32,763 nt of DNA from Polyangiaceae bacterium (GTDB taxonomy: Bacteria > Myxococcota_A > Polyangia > Polyangiales > Polyangiaceae), in NCBI GenBank assembly GCA_029266615.1, contig JAQSWN010000060.1:1-32763 (forward strand). The letters are read 5' to 3'. The notes below the pieces were generated by a model, which saw nothing but the letters and a program-made list of their open reading frames with translations, had not been told where the DNA came from and did no database searches. This document shows, in pieces, positions 1 to 7,944 of this stretch. Both the position numbers and the translations under genes were made by a program. Every line of letters starts with the position of its first letter. Positions within the stretch are counted from its first letter, which is position 1.

Positions 1-551
1 GGACCGAGCGTCCATGACGACGCGTCGTCAGACTCTTGGCCGGCCGCACCCGATGCGCCGCCGCCCTCGCCGCCGGCTCCGCCTTCATGGGGGGCTCCGC
101 CTTCATGGGGGGCGCCGCCTTCATGGGGGGCGCCGCCTCCGTTCAAGGAGCCGCCGCCGTCGCCGGCGCCACCCGCGGCAGGCTCTCCTGCTGCACCGAC
201 GCCGCCACTGCCGCCACTCGGCGCGCCGCCGCCAAATCCACCGAAGCCGGTTCCTCCGGAAGCGGCGCCGGCCGCGGCCGAGCCGCCGGCGGCCGTCCCG
301 CCAGCCTGGGTGCTCGTGCCGGCGCTCGAGCTATTGCTCCCGCCCAGCGCGCCCGAGCCCCCGGAGTTGCCGCAAAGCGGCAAGGCCGGCTGCGGATTGA
401 TGCAGTTCCCACTCGCGTCGCACTGAGCTTGCGCACAGCCGCCAGGCCCGGTCCCCGCCGTGACCCCGCACGACGCCGCGACGAGCGCCAACACGCCGCC
501 ACACAGGGCAACGCAGGGACGCCGGAGCAACCGCAAAGGCCAGCGAAGCAT
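1..551 (-). CDS. Gly/Ala/Ser-rich secreted lipoprotein, C-terminus outside window
   Basis: The gene reads leftward from the ATG at 551 and is still open at base 1, so at least 183 codons are present and the C-terminus is missing. The N-terminus is basic and hydrophobic (MLRWPLRLLRR, then a VLALVAAS stretch) and ends in a lipobox-like AASC, pointing to lipid anchoring after export. A short cysteine-containing segment (CAQAQCDASGNC) follows, then a long low-complexity tract of Gly, Ala, Ser and Thr. Within the tract, GGAPHE-type units are repeated three times. Proteins of this build are common in Polyangia and usually carry a folded domain after the linker, which is not visible here. No function can be assigned. 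The spacer to the upstream TPM gene is 71 bases on the same strand, with no obvious terminator. The ribosome site is weak. Confidence 0.75.
   Translation of the reverse strand, partial: MLRWPLRLLRRPCVALCGGVLALVAASCGVTAGTGPGGCAQAQCDASGNCINPQPALPLCGNSGGSGALGGSNSSSAGTSTQAGGTAAGGSAAAGAASGGTGFGGFGGGAPSGGSGGVGAAGEPAAGGAGDGGGSLNGGGAPHEGGAPHEGGAPHEGGAGGEGGGASGAAGQESDDASSWTLG
75..140. repeat. 18-bp in-frame tandem repeat (GGAPHE units)
   Basis: Three consecutive 18-base units begin at 75, 93 and 111, followed by a 12-base partial unit at 129. The first two are identical and the third differs by one base (ggctcc versus ggcgcc). The unit length is a multiple of three, so unit gain or loss would change the Gly/Ala linker of the lipoprotein by six residues without shifting frame. 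Confidence 0.9.
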
Positions 552-622
552 GAGCGGGGCCAACCTATGAAAGATTCGTGCCGGCGTCCACGCCCGAACG
601 CGGGAGAACTCGGAGCGGAGCG

Positions 623-1246
623 TCAGCTCCTTATCACGGCGTCGGGTAGCTCGTTCATGTCGTCCCCGGCGCGCGGCGCGACGCGAGCGAGGTGCGGTGC
701 CAAGTCGTCCAGCACCGCGACCAGCCCTTCACGCAGCTTGCCATCCCGGATGTGCCGAACCAGCAGTGCCACCTCTTGGTCCCAACCCGATTGGCCGAGC
801 TCCTCGTGAATGCTGTGATCTCCGAGCAGCACCACGCGGTGCTCCAGCTCGGAAACGAAGACGAGGAGCGCGGTTCTGCCGCGGGTTCCGTACAAACCGC
901 GCTCCGCGAAAAGCTGGAATGCGCGAGCGCGCACCGCACGGGTCGCGGCGTCCCCCCGAAGGAGCAGCCGGTTCAACCCCGGCAGACCGAGCAGCGCGTA
1001 CGTCCCCCCGCCGACCAACAGCTCTACGGCGAGTGAGAGCGCGGGGTCCAGCCACGGCTCGAAATGCAAGAACGCGAAGCCAGCGGCCAGCGCCCATGCA
1101 ATGGACGCGGCCACTCGGGGTTGCCAGTACTCTTGGCTTTGCGGCAACACCGCGACGACGATCTCCGCCGCGCTCTGTGCCTCCACGCGCGCTACGGCGG
1201 CTTCGACCTCGCGGGCGTCGGCTTCCGACAACAACGACTTCACCAT
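623..1246 (-). CDS. TPM-domain membrane protein (second TPM of the pair)
   Basis: This is a 207-aa protein. An N-terminal segment (SEADAREVEAAVARVEAQSAAEIVVAVLPQS) resembles the start of TPM-fold domains. It is followed by two hydrophobic segments (about residues 46-62 and 70-88), then a region with ARAFQLFAERGLYGTRGRT and LVFVSELEHRVVLLGD, characteristic of the cytoplasmic or periplasmic half of this family. TPM proteins of this type commonly sit next to a secreted TPM protein and LemA. The ATG at 1246 is chosen because it overlaps the upstream stop by seven bases (ATGGTGA), implying translational coupling. The reading frame is open much further upstream, but that extension is only the shadow of the upstream gene. 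The biochemical role of this membrane TPM branch is not established. Confidence 0.85.
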   Translation of the reverse strand: MVKSLLSEADAREVEAAVARVEAQSAAEIVVAVLPQSQEYWQPRVAASIAWALAAGFAFLHFEPWLDPALSLAVELLVGGGTYALLGLPGLNRLLLRGDAATRAVRARAFQLFAERGLYGTRGRTALLVFVSELEHRVVLLGDHSIHEELGQSGWDQEVALLVRHIRDGKLREGLVAVLDDLAPHLARVAPRAGDDMNELPDAVIRS

Positions 1247-2040
1247 GAGCCTGAGCTCCCGCCGCCGCCGCTGCTGCCGCCGCCGCCGCCCCAAGAACCG
1301 CCACCGCCGCCGCCGCCCCAAGAGCCGCCGCCGCCGAAGCCGCCTCCAGCGCCCCAGCCGCCGAGCCCGCCGATGAACATGCCGCCTCGGCCGCCTCGGC
1401 CGCCTCGGCCGAACAGCAGCGGCAACACGAACGGGATCAGCAAGAACAGGAGCACGAGCGCACCGAGCGGCGACCTGCCCCCTCGCTCTCGTTCGCGACG
1501 CGGAGGCGCGAGCGCGCTCTCCGGCACCGCTTCGCCCGAGGCCTGCTTCATGAGGAGCGTGAAGGCCTGGTCGATGCCTTGCCCAGCCTGGCCGGCCCGC
1601 AGCTGTGGGGTCAGCACGTTGCGGATCACCCGGGCGCTGAAGGCGTCCGTTATCTCGCCTTCGAGCCCGTAGCCGGGCTCGATACGTAGACGCCGGTCGT
1701 TCTTGACGATGAGCAGAAGGAGGCCGTTGTCCTTGCCCTTCTGCCCCAACTTCCACTGCTCGAAGACGCGAGTCGTGAAGTCCTCCAGCGCGTCGCCTTC
1801 GAGCGTGTCGACGGTGAGCAGCACGAACTGCTGCTGAGTGCGCTGCTCGTACGTCGTGAGCCGCTGCTCGAGCTTCGCCTCCGCGTCAGCCGAGAGCATG
1901 TCCGCGTTGTCGTTCACGTGCGCGCGCAGCGGCGGCACTTCTACCGCCAGCGCGCGAGACGGCGCGAGCACGAGCAACGCGAGCAAGATCGTCGCGAGCC
2001 AAGCGGAGACTCGCGTGGCCGCGCCGGCGGGAACAACCAT
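1240..2040 (-). CDS. Secreted TPM-domain protein with Gly-rich tail (YgcG-like)
   Basis: This 266-aa protein has a signal peptide (hydrophobic 14-32, cleavage near RALA-VEVP) and a TPM domain (about 36-165). The domain shows the typical NDNADMLS start, VLLTVDTLEG, and KDNGLLLLIVKNDRRLRIEPGYGLEG core. A transmembrane segment lies at about 193-210. The tail is very rich in Gly, Ser and Trp (GGGSW units) and closely resembles the C-termini of many YgcG-type TPM proteins. The domain should face the periplasm, with the tail on the far side of the membrane segment. The ATG at 2040 has a GGAG six bases upstream and lies 14 bases after the LemA stop, so the three genes form an operon. TPM domains elsewhere have been linked to phosphatase activity and to photosystem repair, but no activity can be claimed here. 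Confidence 0.92.
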   Translation of the reverse strand: MVVPAGAATRVSAWLATILLALLVLAPSRALAVEVPPLRAHVNDNADMLSADAEAKLEQRLTTYEQRTQQQFVLLTVDTLEGDALEDFTTRVFEQWKLGQKGKDNGLLLLIVKNDRRLRIEPGYGLEGEITDAFSARVIRNVLTPQLRAGQAGQGIDQAFTLLMKQASGEAVPESALAPPRRERERGGRSPLGALVLLFLLIPFVLPLLFGRGGRGGRGGMFIGGLGGWGAGGGFGGGGSWGGGGGGGSWGGGGGSSGGGGSSGSW

Positions 2041-2054
2041 GATGGCTCCGCTCC

Positions 2055-2675
2055 TCAGAGCTTGATTTCTGGCGCTTTGTCCGAGCCGGGCGCGGCTTCG
2101 AACGTGGGGCGCACGGTGCGGCCACGCATGGACGCGCCGATGCTGGTCGGGAAGCGCTGCACGAGGCCGTTGTACTCGGCGACGCTCGTGATGTACCGCT
2201 TGCGGGCGACCGCGATGCGGTTCTCCGTGCCCTCCAGCTGAGCCTGCAGGTCGCGGAAAGCGTCCGTCGCTCGGAGCTGTGGGTACTGCTCCGCGACGAC
2301 CAAGAGACGCGACAGTGAGCCGCCCAGCTCCGCCTGGGCGGCCTCGAACTTCTTCAGCTTCTCCGGGTCGTCGATCGTGGAGGCGTCTACCTTCATGCCG
2401 GCGACCTTGGAGCGCGCCTCCACTACTTTGGTGAGCGTCTCTTGCTCGAAGTTAGCCGCGCCTTTCACGACGCTGACGAGGTTGGGCACCAGATCGGCCC
2501 GGCGCTTGTACTGGTTTTCCACCTCGGCCCAGTTCGCCTTCACGCCTTCGTCCAACGTGATGACGTCGTTGTAGCCGCAGCCGGTGAGCGGCGCCGCGAG
2601 CCCGACGGCGAGCACCAAGGCCGGAAAGAACCTAAAAGAGCGCGTGGTCTTGCGGGGCGCAGTCGATTGCTTCAT
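2055..2675 (-). CDS. LemA family lipoprotein
   Basis: This is a 206-aa protein. It has a signal sequence with lipobox LTGC (Cys33) followed immediately by GYNDVITLDEGVKANWAEVENQYKRRADLVPNL, a hallmark LemA segment. Conserved helical blocks continue through AEQYPQLRATDAFRDLQAQLEGTENRIAVARKRY and the closing motif with YNGLVQRFP. LemA proteins are all-helical, membrane-attached envelope proteins usually co-transcribed with TPM proteins, as here. The ATG at 2675 is preferred over upstream in-frame codons because it starts a clean signal peptide and has a GGAG about six bases upstream. It heads the leftward LemA-TPM-TPM operon and faces truC across a 72-base divergent spacer. Confidence 0.95.
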   Translation of the reverse strand: MKQSTAPRKTTRSFRFFPALVLAVGLAAPLTGCGYNDVITLDEGVKANWAEVENQYKRRADLVPNLVSVVKGAANFEQETLTKVVEARSKVAGMKVDASTIDDPEKLKKFEAAQAELGGSLSRLLVVAEQYPQLRATDAFRDLQAQLEGTENRIAVARKRYITSVAEYNGLVQRFPTSIGASMRGRTVRPTFEAAPGSDKAPEIKL

Positions 2676-2747
2676 GACGCTCCATCTTCCTATGTCGCGG
2701 TCTTGCGCCTGGCAAGGCCCGCGGGAACATTCCGACGTCGCTTGCCG

Positions 2748-3407
2748 ATGCCTGACATCGAATTTCTCTATCGGGATGCCGACGTGGTGGCCGTCAACAA
2801 GCCTTCTGGCTTGGCGGTGCACCGTGGCTGGTCTGACGACGACGAGTTCGCGATGACGTTGGTGCGCGATGCGCTCGGCCATTGGGTGTACCCGGTGCAC
2901 CGACTGGATCGCGGCGCGAGCGGTGTGCTCCTCTTTGCGTTATCGAAGGAAAGCGCCCGCGCCCTGTGCGAGCGCTTCGAGCGCCGTGAGGTGAAGAAAC
3001 ACTACCTGGCCCTCGTACGCGGCGCTCCCCCGGACGAGCTGGTCATCGATCACCCCCTCAAGCCGGACAACTCGGAGGAGCCGCAACCGGCGATAACGGA
3101 CGTACGGCGGCTCGCCCAGCTCGGGCGCTACGCGTGGGTCGAGGCCAAGCCGCACACCGGTCGTTTGCACCAGATTCGACGGCATTTGAAGCACATCTCG
3201 TGCCCCATCATCGGGGACGTGAAGTACGGCAAGGGCGAGCACAACCGGCTCTTTCGCGAACGGTACGCGCTGCACCGGCTCGCCCTCCACGCTTCGCGGC
3301 TAGAGCTCGCAGGCCTGGATATCCACGCTCCGCTTCCACCGGAGCTAGCCAGCGCGCTCGCGCAGCTATCCCAGCTGGAGCAAGAGCGCCGCACTTCGCC
3401 ACAGTGA
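2748..3407 (+). CDS. truC: tRNA pseudouridine synthase C (RluA family)
   Basis: This 219-aa protein belongs to the RluA/RsuA superfamily. It opens with [23 protein letters not shown] and carries the catalytic motif HRLDRGASG, with Asp54 as the expected nucleophile. Later blocks are [31 protein letters not shown] and [11 protein letters not shown]. The order and spacing match E. coli TruC, which makes pseudouridine 65 in tRNA. It has no S4 domain and is slightly shorter than the E. coli enzyme. The ATG at 2748 is the first that gives the family N-terminus; the longer open frame upstream is antisense to lemA. It is followed by a small hairpin with a T-tract. Confidence 0.92.
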   Translation: MPDIEFLYRDADVVAVNKPSGLAVHRGWSDDDEFAMTLVRDALGHWVYPVHRLDRGASGVLLFALSKESARALCERFERREVKKHYLALVRGAPPDELVIDHPLKPDNSEEPQPAITDVRRLAQLGRYAWVEAKPHTGRLHQIRRHLKHISCPIIGDVKYGKGEHNRLFRERYALHRLALHASRLELAGLDIHAPLPPELASALAQLSQLEQERRTSPQ

Positions 3408-3411
3408 GGCG

Positions 3412-3440
3412 GTGGCGTCACGACGCCACGCACGAATTTT
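3412..3440 (+). terminator. Probable intrinsic terminator after truC
   Basis: Five bases after the truC stop, a perfect 7-bp stem (3412-3418 with 3423-3429, four-base loop) is followed by GCACGAA and four T residues at 3437-3440. The T-tract is short and offset, so termination would be partial. Confidence 0.55.
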
Positions 3441-3463
3441 CTCCGTTTGTCGGCAGATTTGCG

Positions 3464-3479
3464 TGGCACGCGTGGTGCT
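3464..3479 (+). promoter_or_regulatory. Sigma-54-like promoter candidate upstream of small lipoprotein
   Basis: The sequence TGGCACGCGTGGTGCT matches the -24/-12 consensus TGGCACG-N4-TTGCW at all defined positions except the first base of the -12 element (G instead of T), with GG and GC correctly spaced. The implied start near 3490 would leave only about three bases before the ATG at 3493, so the mRNA would be nearly leaderless, which weakens the call. Confidence 0.35.
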
Positions 3480-3492
3480 AAGGCGCGGGACG

Positions 3493-3717
3493 ATGAAACA
3501 CTCACTACTGCTAGCTTCGCTCGTCACCGGTCTCGCTCTCGTCGCCTGCGGCGGAAACAAAGAACCCGCTGAAGGCCCGGTCGAGAACGCGGGCGAGAAG
3601 GTGGACGAGGCGGCGTCGGACACCAAGCAAGGCGCCGAGAACGCCGCCGAAGCAACGGGCGAAGCGGTCGAGAACGCGGGCGACAAGGTCAAAGAAACGA
3701 CCAAGGACGAGAACTGA
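3493..3717 (+). CDS. Small LEA-like amphipathic lipoprotein
   Basis: This is a 74-aa protein. It has a short signal peptide with lipobox LVAC (Cys19), followed by a highly charged, hydrophobic-poor tail. The tail shows phased ENAxE/D units (starting near 31, 49 and 60), and the last two are 11 residues apart. This pattern of Ala, Glu and Lys with 11-residue periodicity resembles group 3 late-embryogenesis-abundant (LEA) or YtxH-like stress proteins. Such proteins are disordered in solution and can form helices on drying or at membranes. The start is the only ATG that gives a signal peptide. It lies in the truC direction but is separated from it by a hairpin, and a sigma-54-like motif sits directly upstream. 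A stress-protective periplasmic role is inference from composition. Confidence 0.8.
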   Translation: MKHSLLLASLVTGLALVACGGNKEPAEGPVENAGEKVDEAASDTKQGAENAAEATGEAVENAGDKVKETTKDEN

Positions 3718-3725
3718 GAGCCTTG

Positions 3726-3838
3726 GGCGTCTAGTCTGCGGGGGCGATAGACGCCGTCCTTCGCCCCGCGACTTTGCTGGGGAGGCCTGTTTCCCGGCCC
3801 AGCTGGGCCGGGTCGCTACGAACGCGACTCGGCCTCCC
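3726..3838. other. Highly structured convergent spacer: possible pseudoknot plus three-way junction
   Basis: Between two convergent genes, two interleaved stems can form. One pairs 3726-3733 with 3748-3755 (8 bp, perfect). The other pairs 3738-3746 with 3762-3769 (8 bp, one bulge). Formed together they would be an H-type pseudoknot; otherwise they are alternative hairpins. Immediately after, an outer 8-bp stem (3780-3787 with 3831-3838) encloses a perfect 20-bp palindrome at 3793-3812 and a short hairpin (3812-3816 with 3824-3828). Terminator function on either strand is the simplest explanation; a structured RNA is possible. Confidence 0.5.
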
Positions 3839-3849
3839 TACCCAGAGAG

Positions 3850-5091
3850 TTAGAACGGAGCACCGGAGAGGCGCAGCAGCGGGGCGCATTCGGCGCTCTC
3901 CTCCGCCATCGTCAGGCCGACTTTCGTCGCGAGCTGGCAACGCAGCTCCTGCACCACGAGCACACCCGGGTAGCGCTCGAAGAGTGAGACCGCGAGCGAA
4001 CGCGCCTCGCGATGACGACCGGCGGCGTGCTCCGCGCGCGCCCTTTCGAGCAGGGCTGCGTCGTTTGCCGCAAGGGGTGCCGCCCGCAAGCTCTGTGAAG
4101 CCGTACTCGGCGCGACTGCGGTCCCGGGCGTCGCCGCGGTCGCCGGTGTCGCCGCGACCGGGCGTGACGTAGGGCCCGCTTCGGCGTGGTACCGAAAGAG
4201 CGCCTGCGATTGGCTGGCTGTTCCCACTTCGAAGGTGTGCGCGGGCGCGTTCTCTAAGACGTTCAGCGCGGCGCGCGCAGCGCTGCGATGCAGCTCCGAG
4301 CCGAGCGGCGAAGCGCGAAGCTCCAGCGCGCGCCGACCGATGCGAGCCGAGTGAGGGCTGAACGCGCTCGATTTGTGGTCGTACTTGGCGCTCATCATCG
4401 AGCGCAGGTCGAGCTCGTGCGGCATACCGAGGGTGTGCCCGACCTCGTGCAGCAAGACGGTCGCAGACTTGTGTCGCTTGCGAGCCGCATACAACTTCTC
4501 TTGCTCGTTCTCCGAAAGCTCGTCGAAGCTCTGCTGGATCGCTTCGAGCTCTTCCGGGTCGCTCATGGCGCGGATCGCCAGGTGCCGGCCCAGCATCTTT
4601 CCGACGCCGAGCTGGTCGGGCGAGAGCGCGACCATGCGCAGCGGGCTGGCCAACACCACGACCCAATCGACGTCCTGGGCCGGGTCGACCTTCTCGATCG
4701 CGTCGAGCAGCGCCTTCAAATCGTCATCCAAAACCGTGCCCGACCACACGCGGTAGCTTTCCAGCTCGAGCTGCATCGCTAGGTCGTGGGCGAAGGTCGG
4801 GTTGGCGGCGTTCAGGGTCTGTGTGAACTGCGCCTCACCGTCCACCAGCGCGGCCGCGTAGCGAGGAGTCGCGTAGGCGCGAATGCGGAACCGCTCGACC
4901 TTCGACTGCGGCGCGGGCACGTGGGCGCCACTGCCGACGAGCTGGCTCGGCATGCGCTCTTTGGCGACGCGCTTCTGGCTCGCCTTGGACTCACCCCACC
5001 GCGAGTCGTAGAAAAAGAAGCAGCTGCTGCAGAGCGCGGCGTGCGTCGCCAAGCCGAGCATTACGAGTCGATTGCTCCAGGACCGGGCCAT
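3850..5091 (-). CDS. Matrixin-like (metzincin) metalloprotease lipoprotein
   Basis: This is a 413-aa protein with a signal sequence and a lipobox-like LCSSC near residue 24. A zinc site HEVGHTLGMPH (His215, Glu216, His219, His225) fits the metzincin pattern HExxHxxGxxH. Met233 eight residues later (SMMSAKY) is placed exactly where matrixins have the Met-turn, and FSPHSARIGRRAL resembles the helix that follows. An Ala/Pro/Thr-rich linker (about 310-340) leads to a TPR-like C-terminus (LLERARAEHAAGRHREARSLAVSLFERYPG). It is expected on the periplasmic or outer face of a membrane. It follows the VWA operon on the same strand after a 54-base gap, so it may be its last gene. Substrate unknown. The first 200 residues have no recognised domain. 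Confidence 0.85.
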   Translation of the reverse strand: MARSWSNRLVMLGLATHAALCSSCFFFYDSRWGESKASQKRVAKERMPSQLVGSGAHVPAPQSKVERFRIRAYATPRYAAALVDGEAQFTQTLNAANPTFAHDLAMQLELESYRVWSGTVLDDDLKALLDAIEKVDPAQDVDWVVVLASPLRMVALSPDQLGVGKMLGRHLAIRAMSDPEELEAIQQSFDELSENEQEKLYAARKRHKSATVLLHEVGHTLGMPHELDLRSMMSAKYDHKSSAFSPHSARIGRRALELRASPLGSELHRSAARAALNVLENAPAHTFEVGTASQSQALFRYHAEAGPTSRPVAATPATAATPGTAVAPSTASQSLRAAPLAANDAALLERARAEHAAGRHREARSLAVSLFERYPGVLVVQELRCQLATKVGLTMAEESAECAPLLRLSGAPF

Positions 5092-5145
5092 GACCGTCGA
5101 GGATACCGCTGCTTGCGCAGAGACCGCGCGCGACTGATTAAATGC

Positions 5146-7944
5146 TCAAGCCCCGCGCGGCGGGGGAGGCAGGCTGCGGCGCGGCAGGAACTTGCGGTCG
5201 AACAGACGGACCCGCCGGACCAACAAGTCGAGCAAGAACACGATGATGGCGGCGAGCACGAAGCGCGACCAGAGCGGCCGGTAGTAGATGATCTTCTCGC
5301 CCTGCGGGTCGAACACCTTGGCCGGCTCGGGGTCGACGAGACCCCCCGCGGCGGCTGCCGCGCGCGCTTGCAAGTCGATGTCGGGCTCGAAGCGGCCATA
5401 CTCGCGCGGGTACGGATTGCTGACGTGACCGAAGCTGCTGGCGAACGGCTGGACACTGCCGTCCGCCGCGATGCGGGCGTGCTCGGCGCGCAGCAGAAAT
5501 GAGCCGTACTCGTCCAGCCGCAGCTCGGCTTCGTAGCGGCCGGGGGCGGTGCGCCGCAGGGGCAGGTCGCGGCTCTCGCCCTTTCCTTTACTCGTCGCCG
5601 GCCCCGTCACGATGAGCTTGGACTCGAGCTGGTTGTCGAAGCGCTCGTCGGCGGTGAAGGCGTCCACCACCGCGTGCACGGTGTTCTCGCGCATCTCCAC
5701 CTGCATTGGCAGCTCTTGCCGGCGCTTGATGCGCATGTGCTCGCGCACGAACTGGCCCCAAAACTTGGAGAAGCCGCTCCAGCGCAGCCAGTCCACCGAC
5801 CAGTTGTTCTTCACGTCGCTGGTCCACGCCACCGCCCAACCCAGGCCGGCGCGCCAGCGCGCGAGGATGGGGTCGCCGCGATCGCTCTGCAAGATGAGCT
5901 GGGCGGGCGCAGGCTTGAGCTGAGTCGCGACGTAGCCGTGCAGGAGCGGCGCGGCGCTCACGCCAATGCCCTTCAAGAAGTCGGCGTTACCGACCTGCTC
6001 GACCGGAAACCACTCCTCCACCGCCGCCTGTTGCGCGATGAGCTCGGTCTCTCGGGTGAAGATTTTCGGCAGGCTGTTCGGATCCGGAACCAGGTGAAAA
6101 CGGCCGCCGCCCGCGTCGGCCACGCCGCGCAAGAGCTCCTGATTCACGCCTTCGCCCAGGCCCACCGTCGTGACCGTGATCGCTTCGGCCAGCATACCGG
6201 TCGCGAGGTCCTTGATGCCTTGCACCGGCGCCTGGCCGTCCGTCAGCAAGACGACGTGCTTCTTCCGCGCCTGCACGACGGACAGGTCTTGATAGGCCAT
6301 GTCCAGGCTCGAAAAGATCTCCGTGCCGCCACCAGGCTGAATCCGCGCGATGTCGTTTTGGATGCGGGAGCGGTAGCGCGCAGGCTGCATCTTCACGTAG
6401 CGCGCGGGCGTGGAGTCGAAGGCGATGACCTCGATCAGGTCGTCACCCTGTAGGGTTTCGACGGTGGCGCGACAGGCCGCCTTGGCCATCTCCATCGGCA
6501 GGCCCGTCATGGAGCCCGAGCGGTCGATGACGAGCGCCATGGCCACGCCGGGCATCTCTTTGCGGCGCTCGGCGTCCATGCGCACCGGCAAGAGACGCTC
6601 GACCGTGCTGTGCGCCCAACCGCCGAGCCCGTAGCCGGCCTCGCCTCCCGCGAACAAGAAGCCGCCGCCCAGGTCGCGAACGTATTTCTCGATGAGATCC
6701 TGCGCGGCGTCGCTCACCGCCTCGCGCGGCACGTCCGAGAGGATGAAAAAATCGTAGCGCTCCAGCTCGCGCAAGGAGCCGGGCATGGCGCTGGGAGGCC
6801 GCAAATCCACGTCGAATTGCTGAGCCGACAGCGCGCTCACCAAGTAGCTTCCGCGCTGCGGCTGGCCCTCGATGTACAGGACTTGGGGGCGGCCCGGCAC
6901 GTCCAGCGTGACGTCCATCGCGTTGTTCTGGCCGAAGCGGTCGTCACCTGGGGGGATGTCGCTGAGCTTGAGCGCGTACGTCACCTCACCGCCGACGCGC
7001 ACGACGCTCTTGAACTTGATTTCGTTGTCGCCCGCCTTGAGCGTGACGTCCCGCACGCCTTCCAAGCCGTTGAGAGTCTCGCCCTGGAAGAGCCGCACCT
7101 TGGCGGTGGTGGCGCGGCTCGCGTACACCTCCGCCGTAACATCGAAGGGCTGGCCGATGTCGACCTTGTCCGGCAAGCGCAGCGCGCGCACGGCGACCTC
7201 ACCGGGGGGCGGCTCCCGAAAGGGACGCACGAACAGCCGGGCCCCGAAGCGAGCGGCGTGGTTCGCCTCCGAAAGCAGGCTCCCCTCCGTCTCCAAACCG
7301 TCGGAGAGGAGAACGATGCGCTTCAAGTAGCCGGGCGGGAACAAGCCGTAGGACAGCTGAAGAGCGGCCTGGATATTGCTGCCCGCCTCGGTCTTCCTGA
7401 CGTTCGGCGCGTCTTTCCAGCGAAGCTCGTCGACCTTCGGGACCGCGAGCTGGCCGTCCTTCTCGAGCGGCAGCGCCTTGGGCCGCGCCGCAAACGCGAC
7501 CAGCTTGAGGACGTCGCCCTCACCGCGCGCCTGGTAGAGCTTGGTCAGCTCCGCGCGCGCCTTCTCCAGCGTCGCGTCGGCGACGGATTCGCTCGCGTCC
7601 ACCAGCACCACCGTCGCGACGCGGTGCGTCTCGTCCGAGCGCACGAGGCGCGCCAAACCGAGCCCAAGGAGCACCAAAAACGCGAGCCGCAGTAGCACCG
7701 ACAAGACGCGCTGCTGCCAGGGCAAGTCCGCGAGGGACTTGCCGAGCACGTAAAGGAGGAGGGGGGCGAGCAGCACCACCGCCAGGGCGCGCGGCTGCAG
7801 CAGCTCGTACTTGATCGCCTCCTGCTGCCATCGGAACGCCTCCGCGGGCGCGCTCAGCACGTAGCGATAGAGGGCGCCGCCGAGGAGCGCGAGCAGCAGC
7901 ACGAGGCTGCCGAGCCAGAACCCGCGACGGAGCCTCGGGCTCAT
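5146..7944 (-). CDS. Membrane protein with two VWA domains and a GATase-like domain
   Basis: This 932-aa protein begins with three hydrophobic segments (about 10-28, 52-69, 82-100). A first VWA domain follows (MIDAS DASES at 116-120, LLSDG at 212-216), then beta-rich regions. A class I glutamine amidotransferase-like fold comes next (about 350-455, with VLYIEGQPQRG and LGGGFLFAGGEAGYGLGGW). A second VWA domain has a complete MIDAS (DRSGS 474-478, T541 in GGGTE, D569 in LLTDG). A final transmembrane helix lies near the C-terminus. The GATase-like domain is common in these VWA proteins and is not expected to be an active amidotransferase. The ATG at 7944 overlaps the upstream stop as ATGA and has GGAGG eight bases before it; upstream in-frame codons are rejected for that reason. 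It is the last core gene of the MoxR locus, probably a metal-dependent assembly or scaffold component. Confidence 0.93.
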   Translation of the reverse strand: MSPRLRRGFWLGSLVLLLALLGGALYRYVLSAPAEAFRWQQEAIKYELLQPRALAVVLLAPLLLYVLGKSLADLPWQQRVLSVLLRLAFLVLLGLGLARLVRSDETHRVATVVLVDASESVADATLEKARAELTKLYQARGEGDVLKLVAFAARPKALPLEKDGQLAVPKVDELRWKDAPNVRKTEAGSNIQAALQLSYGLFPPGYLKRIVLLSDGLETEGSLLSEANHAARFGARLFVRPFREPPPGEVAVRALRLPDKVDIGQPFDVTAEVYASRATTAKVRLFQGETLNGLEGVRDVTLKAGDNEIKFKSVVRVGGEVTYALKLSDIPPGDDRFGQNNAMDVTLDVPGRPQVLYIEGQPQRGSYLVSALSAQQFDVDLRPPSAMPGSLRELERYDFFILSDVPREAVSDAAQDLIEKYVRDLGGGFLFAGGEAGYGLGGWAHSTVERLLPVRMDAERRKEMPGVAMALVIDRSGSMTGLPMEMAKAACRATVETLQGDDLIEVIAFDSTPARYVKMQPARYRSRIQNDIARIQPGGGTEIFSSLDMAYQDLSVVQARKKHVVLLTDGQAPVQGIKDLATGMLAEAITVTTVGLGEGVNQELLRGVADAGGGRFHLVPDPNSLPKIFTRETELIAQQAAVEEWFPVEQVGNADFLKGIGVSAAPLLHGYVATQLKPAPAQLILQSDRGDPILARWRAGLGWAVAWTSDVKNNWSVDWLRWSGFSKFWGQFVREHMRIKRRQELPMQVEMRENTVHAVVDAFTADERFDNQLESKLIVTGPATSKGKGESRDLPLRRTAPGRYEAELRLDEYGSFLLRAEHARIAADGSVQPFASSFGHVSNPYPREYGRFEPDIDLQARAAAAAGGLVDPEPAKVFDPQGEKIIYYRPLWSRFVLAAIIVFLLDLLVRRVRLFDRKFLPRRSLPPPPRGA

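Noticed and set aside
623..1756. Long open frame extending the second TPM gene upstream, with Arg-rich sequence.
   Set aside because: The extension is out of frame across the first TPM gene; composition is typical of shadow frames and the ATG at 1246 gives a coupled start.
2676..2747. Possible divergent promoter elements between lemA and truC.
   Set aside because: A promoter must exist here, but no -35/-10 or -24/-12 pair could be matched with confidence.
5674..7695. Several long plus-strand open frames opposite the VWA/GATase gene.
   Set aside because: Antisense frames are open because of high third-position GC; they show no recognisable domains and are His/Arg/Gln-rich.
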